Shown piece after piece: positions 31,941 to 42,880 of a stretch of 64,000 bases of DNA. The first letter of the stretch is position 1. Every line of letters begins with the position of its first letter. Position numbers and translations under genes: made by a program. Source of the stretch: Reticulitermes speratus (lineage: Eukaryota; Arthropoda; Insecta; Blattodea; Rhinotermitidae); the NCBI GenBank assembly GCA_021186555.1, contig JAJKFL010000014.1:27482033-27546032 (forward strand), given 5' to 3'. The notes beneath the pieces are model-generated. The model saw only the letters and a list, made by a program, of their open reading frames with translations, did no database searches and was not told where the DNA came from.

Positions 31941-32186
31941 AAAATTATTAAACAGATTATCAGAAATGGTGTAGTATCTATATGAGGGACAGGACTGCAT
32001 TAGCCTCCTCCTGTTTTACTTTTTTTTAATCTTGTGAGGATACAGTAAAATTCTCTTCCAATCCTTTGGAGATCGATTACCATTCACAGTTTACCTGGAC
32101 AATTCGTACTCAGATGACACTGTTACTGAGTTTCATGTTTTGTTTTGTTTTTTAATTAAGTAAGGCCCCATAGAAAGCATGTTCAT

Positions 32187-32192
32187 TTTATT
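32187..32192 (-). terminator. Candidate poly(A) signal for tribbles
   Basis: AATAAA on the minus strand, 1.5 kb beyond the tribbles stop. Other AATAAA hexamers may exist; this one is a candidate only. Confidence 0.4.
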
Positions 32193-32940
32193 GTATTGCT
32201 ATATACAAAACTGAATATAACAGAACATCTGAAAACAAAAATGCCCTCATAGCCTCGGTGGTACATTCTTAGATATACTTTCATGTATATAATCCTTCCT
32301 GGTAACAATAAAATTGCCAGTGAATTTGAACAATTTATTGACATTATTTTGTAATCATTAACAGAAACTAGCAAGAAATATCCACAAGAAATGCTATTTA
32401 CAGAGAAACAATAGTGTACATACATCAGTTCAAATACAGCACTGTCATTACACCTTCCTGAGGCCTTTACATGCTCCACTTAATGGAGATCACATGGAAC
32501 TTTTCTGAACCACTGCTATTAACAGACGAGGATGCTACAAACAGCCATAATGCACATCAACTGTAAATTTATACCATTTAATATTGACATTTATCTATGC
32601 TTGGATACAAGAACTGTATTACACTGAGTTCACACACGCGTTTTGGTGCAATATGTATATGTTCTTCTTAAATTTTATTGCAAAGTACATCCTACAAATG
32701 AAATTGCATGTACTCAGTCTTCAACTGATTATGTATTATAATTCTGTTTTCAGATTTGGAGTATAAAATTCACACTCTCTGGGGGGTGGGTTAAATACCT
32801 GCTTATTTACTGGTATACCTCCAATTCATTTTGAATTTAGCTCCAATTTCTGAATGCCTTATAATCCAAAATCACAGTTAATCACAGTATCACACTTTTT
32901 AACAACAGTACACACTCACATAAAATGCCTTCTGGAAGAT

Positions 32941-32976
<36 letters not shown>

Positions 32977-33707
32977 TCATTGAATGTCAGTACCTTTCAT
33001 ATGGTATATCAGCTACTATGAGATCTGGCATCATTTTGCTCCTTGACTAAACACTGCATCACCCAAATGATAAAAGATCACCTGCAATGTCTGTCACACC
33101 ACAAGGCAGTCCATCTGGGCTTTACCACAGTTAAGGTCAAGAAACAGAAGACACTGTTGCATAGGCATGCTATCTTACTGGCATTCAGTGAATGTGTTAT
33201 GAAATGAAGATGATAACGTGAATGGAAATGTGGATGTAATGGGGTTAAATGACTAACATGTCCTTGTTGCACTTTACAGTGTTCTGACTTGGAAGTGCTA
33301 AAATATTTCAGGCCATTATTTCCAAATTTGTCAGTGGTCAAACTACAACAGGGTGGTGACTCTACTTAGGTGGTATTTGACTTAGAAGGATCTACAATGG
33401 ACACAGCGTAAAGTACAGAATTTCTAAGATATGTAGTAAAACACAAGTGCTTTCAGCTGAAGTGTTATGTAGCTGGTTCAGTTGTGATGTGTGCTACTAC
33501 ATGACTAATAATGGAAGAGCTCCAGGCATAACAGTCTTGATGGAAGTTTCATACTGCTGGTGACTATGATCATATTTAATTTCACAGTACCACAACTTGT
33601 CCAACAGACTGAAGTGGTGCAGATAACCCAGATCATAATTTGGAAGTGTATCTTTATGAGCCTATTTTAATCTAAGAAGTGCAGCACAATTTTTTCTTGA
33701 TAAGAGT
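32193..33707 (-). other. Probable tribbles 3' UTR
   Basis: No coding signal. A (TAA)n tract occupies 32942-32974. If the candidate poly(A) site is used, this is a 3' UTR of about 1.5 kb. Confidence 0.4.
32942..32974. repeat. (TAA)n microsatellite
   Basis: Eleven units of a trinucleotide repeat in the presumed tribbles 3' UTR. Confidence 0.95.
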
Positions 33708-33947
33708 TCACTTAGCCAGACACTCGGGTACCATCTGATCGCCACGCACAGAAATTTCAACCTCTTCCTCGCGAGTGAGCCATGGATGTAACAGTACATC
33801 AGCTGCTGAAAGACGTTCGCTTGGTTCTCGCTGAAGCAAGCTATGAATCAAGCATTTGGCTCGTGTAGAAAGACAGTCAGGAATGATAAAATGGCCCTGG
33901 TGATTTTGGCAAAGAGGCTGGCATGTTCACTGTCACTAAATGGATAC
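33708..33947 (-). CDS. trbl: tribbles last coding exon (one-base frameshift)
   Basis: 240 bp: [16 protein letters not shown], then after a missing base in a G run (accaggg|ccat) [59 protein letters not shown] and LAK stop. The acceptor is ctttcacag. The intact frame requires GGGG where GGG is written. Confidence 0.93.
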
Positions 33948-36125
33948 CTGTGAAAGGAAATGTAAACAGTCATTCCTTCTGTCAGCAATACAGTGCTATA
34001 ATATGAACTGTATATAACACAATATCATTCACATATAAATCCTTGTACATTATTTTGTGCACCCAGAACCTATATAGAAAGTGGGTCAAATAATAAACAA
34101 TCTGCAGCCTTTAAAACAATGACGATGATGACGATGACAACAGCAACAGTAATTAAAAGAATCAAACTAAACAGAAAATCATTTTTTTTTTTCTAATTTT
34201 CTCTTGTACTGTGCACTGATCACTGATAATCATGAACCGAATCGCACATGCAGTAGACTTATGTGTAACCACCTAAAGCACAGCCAAGTGGTAGGGGGCT
34301 TAAAAAGTCACTTAATCTGTAGAAACATAAATAAGAAGTCAAACTCCAGGATATGGTGAAAAAATAATTAGCATTTACTAGGCCTCAAAATTTTGTATCA
34401 ATTACAGATGCTTCAACCATACAATCTTTAAATGCCTGTAATAATATTTAATGTTAAGTTATTATCTTCATTATTAAAGTTGTCATTTTCACCTACTTTG
34501 TTGTTAGGCGAGTCAGGTAAGGGAAGTCCACTGTACAATGTATGAAGGAATCTTCTTTTTGAACTGGTTTATAATATGAATCTTTCTTTGATAGTTGTTC
34601 TTGTGCAGGAAGAATGTGTATGCAGAAGTCTGGAACTACAGCTAAAGCTGTGTTCAGCACCTCTGTGACCAAAGACTTGCCAGACATCTTAATTTTCCGG
34701 GTATTAGAACGCTATACCTAGTGGATCTAGCAACCTCGTGGACAGACCTAAAACCATTTAATTTGTTACTTGATACCCTGCCCCTGTTTTCTCTGCTACA
34801 CTTTCTGTGCCTGTTTCATCACTTCTTACATAACACTGTGTGTGTGTGTGATCTTAAAAAAACCAACAAGGCACCAATGATTAGTGACCGAACTTTTGGG
34901 ATTGGTGCTGGCTGCTGCCAAATCATGGAACAGTGGAATGTAATGGTTTTTTTTTAATAGAATCCATCCCGCTGTGCTGTGACATAGTAGTATTGGTTTA
35001 TATATTGCCGTCAAACACAAAACCTTTTAATAATACATCAATACATGCTACGTTTTGGTCCTTAAGGACCATCATCAGGCACTAAAATATATGATTTAAA
35101 ACATAAGTAAATATGCATTTAGATGTTTTGAAATTTGTGAGATCTCCAAAACTTTTACAAAGTTGTTGCAGCACTGAACTGTATATATTTTATATTTCTC
35201 ATATGTATGTATATTTGTTGGTTATTATATATTTTTCCCTGTTGTTCCTAAAATTGTTAAGATTGTGTTGACTGGTTCTTATTTGCTTGAATATTCAGTT
35301 GCCTGGTGTATTTGGGGCCAGTGTGAATTCTCTTGAAACCAATAATTATATTTATATGGTTTTTTGTTGACTTTTGGTGTTTACATGGACTTCATTTATA
35401 GCTGAAGTTACTGCAGGTTACCCTGTTTAGGTGTTGTTACTTAGTATTTTGTTTTGTGAAGTATCAGTTTATGCTCTCTCCTGTTTCTTGTGTGTGTTGT
35501 TCTCTGTACACCAGGTAATGGGCCTAATGGTCAATTTCCCATTAGCAGAGCTTTCTGGATCATCCAGTGCCAGATATCACAGCATTTACTACATTTATTC
35601 ATTCTTGAAAGACATATTCGTAAGGGTACAAGATATGACTTCCCTCCTACTGAATGTGAAGAGTCCTATATGGCTGCACTGTTAAGATATGTGATAAGAT
35701 TATAAAGAACACTTTGGACTGGCAAGTTAGTTTTGATGTGGAAAGTCATGAAAAAAGGAACATTATTAATTCCAGAACACTCTTTGTAATGGTCATAAAA
35801 TGTGTATTTCAAGGCTCAGAGTGAACACAAAGTGTAATGAATGAATATAATAAAACTTACGGCCTAATCACCTGTGGAAGAGAACAGTGGTTATGATTAT
35901 GATTATGATGATGATGATATATCTTGCACCTTACCTTCCAACAAGCATTGTGTAAAGTATAACACCTAAACTCCACATATCAGCAGCACGACCAGAGTAC
36001 TGAGCATGACTTCGAAGGATCTCTGGGCTCACATATGCAGGACAGCCACGCTTATCTTGAAGGAGGTCGCATCTGGATCCTCCAGAACTACAGCATCTTC
36101 CAGAGTCTCCAACTTTAAATGAGTC
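33708..36125 (-). CDS. trbl: Tribbles pseudokinase, C-terminal two exons
   Basis: Exons 36125-35935 and 33947-33708 encode the C-lobe of a protein-kinase fold plus a short tail. Tribbles proteins are pseudokinases that act as scaffolds, bringing substrates to the COP1 ubiquitin ligase. Diagnostic features: [15 protein letters not shown], where TLE replaces the Mg-binding DFG, as in Tribbles (SLE); [57 protein letters not shown]; and the tail motif DQMVPE, the Tribbles COP1-binding pattern, 10 residues before the stop. Both exons contain a one-base frameshift. The N-lobe exon carrying the catalytic-loop segment is not in the window. The gene converges on NDUFV1. Confidence 0.92.
33948..35934 (-). 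other. tribbles intron
   Basis: 2.0-kb intron. It contains a Penelope-like terminal motif near 35030-35090 (tacgttttggtccttaagga, ccatcatcagg) and an ATG/ATT trinucleotide stretch at 35893-35919. Nothing else recognised. Confidence 0.6.
35935..36125 (-). CDS. trbl: tribbles penultimate coding exon (frameshift)
   Basis: 191 bp: [19 protein letters not shown], then after a shift near 36065-36085 [20 protein letters not shown] and [20 protein letters not shown] to MLVGR. The acceptor is attgttgcag and the donor is GGAAG|gtaagg. The gap cost is one base (missing) or two (extra). Confidence 0.93.
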
Positions 36126-36225
36126 CTGCAACAATAAATATCAAATAAGTTTAAAATTGGCACATTTACAGACAGGAAGTGTTTGTGCACGTAAAACACA
36201 GAGGAGTGTTGAAGATTCAAGTTTT

Positions 36226-36300
36226 ATTTGATATAACGCCGTGTCGATTGGTATATACAGATGTTTCGATTAAGCTTGTTATCTCCATCTTCAGGGCCCA
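36226..36300 (+). repeat. Penelope-like terminal motif
   Basis: ataacgccgtgtcgattggt, atatacagatgtttcgatta, ttatctccatcttcagggcc: the same order of parts as 58090-58165. Within tribbles upstream intron sequence, antisense to the gene. Confidence 0.7.
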
Positions 36301-39300
36301 TGCAATTCAAGACAGTCGGTAACTATTTAGCAACCAACACAGCATAATATCCCAGAACACTTTAATGTTCAACACCTCAGATCTCACACAGGAGTGTTCT
36401 GACATGATTACAATGGGTGATTAAGGAGTTACTAGGGCAATATAATTGTCACTGACCACTGAAGGGTACTAAGTAAGCCCCTCATAAGCCCAAGAAACAG
36501 ACAATGCTTCTTGTACTCTATACAAGGATGGAGGTACACTTTTAAATTAAAATGAAAAAGATACAAAGGAATGTCAATACACACCATCTCCATAACCTTA
36601 TCTGTTCTATTACATTCTGAAATTTACATACTACTATTGTCAAGAATACATTTTTAGTGTAACCATCTGGAAATAGTGCTTTGGGTCTTTAGCACGCTTA
36701 ACCTCACTTTTAGACAGCAACTATTCATATACGTGTTCCACGTTACTTTCCTCAGTTTTAACGAGTTTCGAATAACATTGTGACATAATATATAATTCAT
36801 TTCACGCACTTCTCACTGGTCTTGTATCAAAATATTTGTAGTTCAACTTATGAAAAAATCAAACCATTTATTACTAATTCTATGGGGAAGAGGCCCTCCT
36901 GAAAACTTAACAGTTTCTCCTTATTAAAGAGATCCCCCCCGCCTTTTATGGAACCCAAAGATTCATTAATTGTGTGCACAAGATGACCTGGGCCAGATGA
37001 ATTCAGTCCATTTTTCCCATCCTATTTCTTTGTGACCCATGTGAATATTTATTCTCCCAGCTATGCCTAGGCCATCCACAGCGCCAAATAAACAGTTTGG
37101 TTTAAAATAATTTAACTTATATGTAGTTCAAATGCTTTACAGCGTCCATGCTAGGGCAAAATACGATACCTGAGGCTAAATAAACAAAGTCCTAAAAATT
37201 GGCCTTGAAGTTACTGTTTTCGTTCCTATACCGTTGGAGAGTGCCGTGTGTGCGTGCGTGTGTTGGGGGTTTTGCGGGCGGCGATTATTATTATCATTAT
37301 TATTATAGTGGTTATGGCAGTGACATGGGGAAGTAAAGCCGCCGGTCCCATGTCGTAGATTTACGGCATGTAAAAGAACCTTACGGACATGAATAGAGAT
37401 GTTTCGTAAGCAAAATTCAGCGACCATTTCTCACCCAAGTCTCCTGATTGACTGCTAGATGGCTCTGGCAGTCACATCAGGATGAGTAGAACTTGTGCAG
37501 TCAGTGGACTGGTCACTCACTACAGAATGCACACTTCCAGACCAAGAAACCTCTGAAAGGAGGCCCTATGCTCCGCAAGGAGCGACAGGAAGAAACTACG
37601 GCAGTGACATGCTACTCCAAGTGTGGCGACTTGATATCGAAACTTAATGGGGATGAAAGTTCAATTTTTTTAAAGGGCTACGGAAACACCGTTCATGAGG
37701 GACAGATGGATAGCATCATTTGAACAGGCAATTCTTAAGACTACCCCATGCACAAAGATAATTCAAGGTGAGCAACGAATAGTGACGTCATCTTTCTTGT
37801 AAATGACTTCATACGCGCTGGTTTGCAACATCCGCATGTCCTAACAAGAGATTGCATACAGAAACTGAAACAGGCCCCATTACAAGCTTCACATTTCACC
37901 ATGAATTGTTGAAATCACCCAATACCGGAAAAGAGATTATTTAATAAACACTTGGCGAGGAGGATGAGTCGCGACTGCAGGCAGTACGCTGTGTGCTAAT
38001 GATTGCTTAAGGCGTGCACACTACTACGACATTACGTAAATCGGTCCGTATCAGCATGTATGTTTAGCACCTCGTTAATAAATAATCGTTAAAAAAAATC
38101 TGACAAGTCTGTCGGCATGGGACAGACGACGATGTGCACTGGTGATTTAAAAAGCTTTTTTCTTTTTACTGTGAACTGAAGAACACAAAATCCAAAAATA
38201 AAATAAAGTGTTCTGTATTTTACAGGTGTTTTCTTCTTACCTCTGTACAAACATTATGCGTGTCAAAATTACGGTTTCGTTGAAAATATTCTGTTTTGGC
38301 TGTAACAGAATCTGGTTTGCTATAAACCTTTAATTTTAAGATGGCAGTTAGTGATGTGACATAACCTTTTCTAAAGGAGCCGATTCAACCATTGAGGCGT
38401 GTCCCGCCTTTCATTTCGAGGGAATAAGTTACATTTAAAACACCAACGTCGTTCACAAGTGTTCTTCCCTTCGTCCTCAAATACTGCCTGTCTATTATTT
38501 TCGGAAAAGAAGCCACATTTTTGTCGTCCCTGACATCTCTTAAAGGGGAACGTTAGATCCTTAGACCTCTCAGTATGCCCCTCGGTTAAACCTGTATTTA
38601 CGTTAACCCTTTAATGGGCAGCGGTAATCATGTATGTCACCTGGTTCAAATAACTCTGTATTTCGCCCGGCCTGTTTCAATACGTCGTCAAGAACAATGA
38701 TGACAATCCCAAATGAACACAGTTTACAGATATATGCTTCGTGTTTTCTGTGAGATAGGAATTAAATTTTCGTATAATATTAAGATCAGCCTCGTCCTTT
38801 AAAGAGTTAAACATATGTTTGGGATTAAAACTTGTACAAACAGCAGGCTACTACGAAACTATCCTGTCCCTTCACACCAGTAAATTCGCGTTTATCGCTC
38901 ATCACATTTACCCTGAATGTTTCTTTACATTGCAGGGAACTGCAGCACAACGCGCCCTAGCTATGTAAAGGCGTTCCGTGTGTGACGTTACAGATCATCC
39001 ACATCACGTCTTGCCTGCTAAGGTAAGACCTTGCATAAGCAAGCCTTTAAACATAAAAGAATGTTACAGTATTTAGTCATGCATTGTAACCAGCAATAAA
39101 TTTCAAAAGATTTCTTAAGCTGGGAAGGGTTAAATGGAAAATAATGAGCCTTTTTTAAACACAAATATTGGGAAACACTCAGAATTATGTACAGGACCCT
39201 CTCGCCAGAGGTGAGGTCTTTGCACTTTATCGTGCCTCCTCCCTCCTATTTTGCGCAAGTCGTTCTTGTGTTACTGCAACGGCGTAATAGAGTAACAAGT

Positions 39301-40524
39301 ACCAATTCACTGTCCAGGTATGGATGTATTGTATGAACAGGTAACAGATCCCCTTCCTTTTTCATTGATCTGTCGTAACCATGGCAGCAACTTGTTTCCT
39401 GCCACTGTCCTCGTCTCGTGCACGTTGCTCAACGCTCTGTTCGGCTCAATATGACGTCACCTCAACAACCCGTAGGCGGATTGACTTACTAACAACGTTT
39501 CTAACGCTATCACTCGACCAAACTTGTCGTTTCGTGATGCAGACATCGAAGCCGTTACACATGTGCGTTTTCAGATTCTTCCTAACTCCTCCTCCTCCTC
39601 CCCCACCTCACAACGCTGTTTGGTGTTGTAACCTGATGCCACATTTTAGTTGCTACACCCATGTAGAATCGACGCGAGTCAGTACGAGATGTCAAACTGA
39701 CGTTCGTGACAAGCCCATTACAACTGCTCTTAGCACACGCACAGGCCTTTAACACCCTAGCAATGCTCGGTGGCGCATCTTCCGTACTCACCACTACACA
39801 CACTATGGTGTGGATTTGTCTTTTGTGGCAATTCCAGATCAGGCCTTCAACTTTATACACACCTGTCCTATCCGCTAACTCCTGCTGTTGCGTATTCATT
39901 TACATGTAATATTTACAGAACTGCAGTGAGCTGAAAGTAGATTCGTCGTATGTCACAGTAACTCAAACGTTCAACTTCGTGTCATACACGTAACTTCGAA
40001 ATTTATAATTTACGTAGAATTTACAAAACAGCAGTAAACTAAATTGGATGGCCTGTCTTTTATTTCACGTGCAACGTCCTGTGTTAATGTCCTCTCGGTA
40101 ACTCAGAATTTAGTAGTCAATGTAGAATAAACAAGACAGGCAACATGGTATGTATAATGTAACAATGAAGCGCGTTCGCGTAACCACAGTTGCTGTAAGT
40201 ATTAAATATTCTGAGTGTGTGGTCTCTATTATTGCCTTGGTTGTCCGGCATGCAAAGTGCATGCGTCGTATTATGTCATCTGCGGCCTGACTGGCTGTAC
40301 CATATTTTTTTACACATTATCTCATAAACGGCAGATTTTAGGAAACAAATACTGAACATAAAATGTATGTTTTCATTATCTCTACAACTATTGTCTGAAA
40401 CACTTCTCATTGTAAGAATTCAGCGAGGTATTATAAATATACATAGGTCTTCATGTAAAGTACTCGCAATTCTTGTCATTATAATGAAACGAATTTTCTC
40501 GACCGATTTTCGAAAAATCCTCAA

Positions 40525-40650
40525 ACATAAAATTTCATGAAAATCCGTCCAGTGGGAGCCGAGTTCCATGCGGACAAGGCGGACGGACAGACAGACAGAG
40601 GAAGCTAATAGTCGCTTTCCGCAATTTTTCGAATGCGCCTAGCAAAAATG
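40525..40650. repeat. Dispersed repeat (second copy of 1743-1925 family)
   Basis: ATTTCATGAAAATCCGTCCA, gtgggagccgagttccatgc, ggacagacagacagaggaag, gcaatttttcgaatgcgcct. It shares order and wording with 1825-1925. Confidence 0.65.
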
Positions 40651-42419
40651 AGTCAACTGTCCGGTTGGATTTATTTTTCTTGTCACCCCAGTCCTGGCTT
40701 GAACTTCCTGTGCCCATGTCTCCGCAACTCTGAAATCAACTCAATCTACGTACTACATACAGTACCTACAGTAAAGGAAGAGTACATTAGCGATGTGACC
40801 TAGCTTCAGAAGGAGGGGGTAGCGGAGCCAGATCATTAAATACGTAAAACGTAGCGTCATCCGTATGTAAATCCTGTTTCTCTCCCTGCATCCTAGAATG
40901 CTTGTCTGGTAGCGCGAGCATTACATTTCGTGGAACGTTTATCTTGTAACTTGATGTGTCATTTGACATTTCGCTGAACCTGGCACGAGCACCGCACATT
41001 AAGCTGTCTTTCAAACACCGTTCAAGTTGATGGGGTGCGTATCCACTGAAACTGTGATTTCATAGTATCCCTCAAGGGCTACAAAGTATTATGAATGGAT
41101 CACCGGAGGGGTTATCTGTGGAAATTAATGCTACAAGTGGCAACTGTCGGATTTTCCTGTTGAAATTTGAACATACTTCTTACCATTATTAAACAGGAAA
41201 CGATAACACTGGTATAGAAACATAGACATTACACAATAATAGATAATATGGTGATACATAGTGGTTTGTTATGTAAGGGCCCACGAGGCCACATATCGCA
41301 AAGATGTGTCCAATTGCAGATTAACCATAGCACACACAAATTTCACCCTAAAAGATAGGCATAAACTACGCGTGACTTACGTATTGCGTCTAATTAAAAT
41401 TACGTACGCAACTTGCTATTGCCGCACACTTTGTATATTAGACGTTTATCTTACAATCCATGTATAGTAAATTAATAAGCCTATAGCCAATACATGTAGG
41501 CGTTACTGGTGACCCCGCAACTTTGTATTTATTTCCAAATATAGGCTTTCGTTAACCCTCTGCAGTTCACCGTGATCATGACCGTGGAATTAGACTAGCA
41601 AGGAGCCTTACATGGGTGTCGCCGCAGACTGTGATTTTCTCACAAACAGGTAATACAGGGAACATTGCAGCCATCACGTCGTTTAACTAGCATAAATGTT
41701 ATACGTGGACCGAACAGGAAGCGAACCGCACAGAAATATTTGTAGGAGTCGTCCAGTCTGAATTGCCTGTAGAGTCAGCTCATCGTTTCCTGCACTCCGA
41801 AAGAGAAGGTCGCAATTACGAAACCCAAAGCAAATATCTGACAATGCAAGATACACTATACCTAGTCACGTATAAACATATTCGACTTGAGGGTTCAACA
41901 ATTACTGCAGTGCTTCATGCACGAATGTCAAAGTATGCTACTGTTTGAGTACTGGTGGAAAAGGCCCTCCCGAAATTCAACGGAGAATAACTGATTTCGA
42001 GCCTTCGTCCCTCACTCCTTTTTTCTTTCCTTTATCCCTTCCGTATGTCGGTCTTTTTCCCTTAAAACAGTGAATTAAATTGCGTCTATATCCTTCAGAT
42101 GGCACAGCTCCACCCGTGAATGTGTGCAACACGTTTCCATGGAAACGGTCTGAGAACGACATACACACAAGTCAACTGTAAACCGTCTCAATTTATTGAT
42201 CTATATCCCTATGCGTTCTCTGCACAAACTGCATAAAATTAACTCACAGTGACGTCATGCTTGTCCGCCCGCAAGTTTCATCCCTGGAAATACGTGATGG
42301 ATGACAGGTCCGAAAAAGATGTTGAAACAAGACTGCAAATATTATACTCCATGACGTAGTACACAGACTTTACCAAGATGCCCGTCACTTTCAAAATGTC
42401 TTACGTTTTTACGGTACCG

Positions 42420-42880
42420 GGTAAACGTATTTCATTTATGCCCAAAAGGGAAGTACGACCTTCACTGCGCCAATTTTCACGAAACTCATAAACAGTCTAC
42501 AGACTTTTGTGGACGTCACCTGTGCCGAATTTCATCCAAATACACCGAGAATGTAGAAAATAGAGCAAACTTTATTTTACGCCCCAAAGTAAAGTACGAC
42601 ATTCACTGCAGTGATTGTCACGAAACAGTTGCTCGGCGGACATACATGGAGACCTCCTATATGGAATATGGGAAATGCGGGTAAAAATCTATTTACGCCC
42701 CTAATTAAGGTGTAACTTCTTCACAAACCTTGAACCTTTTAAGATAAGACGACACGTTCCTCTGACAGGTCGGGAACTATATATTTACTCAGCGATGCAG
42801 CGTCACATCTCAGAAGACGGGAATCCTCGAAAAGTACGACCTTCACTACTCCGATTTTCACGAAAACTCGGACTTGCTCC
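42420..42880. repeat. Diverged direct repeats around AAGTACGACCTTCACT
   Basis: Copies at about 42449, 42592 and 42833 read agtacgaccttcactgcgcc, agtacgacattcactgcagt and agtacgaccttcactactcc. Each is followed by an attttcacgaaact-like stretch. Upstream wording (tttacgcccc) also repeats near 42576 and 42693. Confidence 0.65.

Larger units (their letters stand above)
27200..32186. other. Intergenic between convergent NDUFV1 and tribbles
   Basis: No gene found. Contents: a possible MITE end at 27625-27690 (ccatattttccagaccataa), a Penelope-like motif near 28160-28200, SINE pieces at 28995-29078 and 31722-31940, a G-run at 29219-29229 and a (TA)n at 31549-31567. Confidence 0.6.

Noticed and set aside
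37493-37723. 76-codon plus-strand ORF with glutamate/lysine-rich middle
   Set aside because: No conserved domain and no splice context; probably part of an unclassified repeat.
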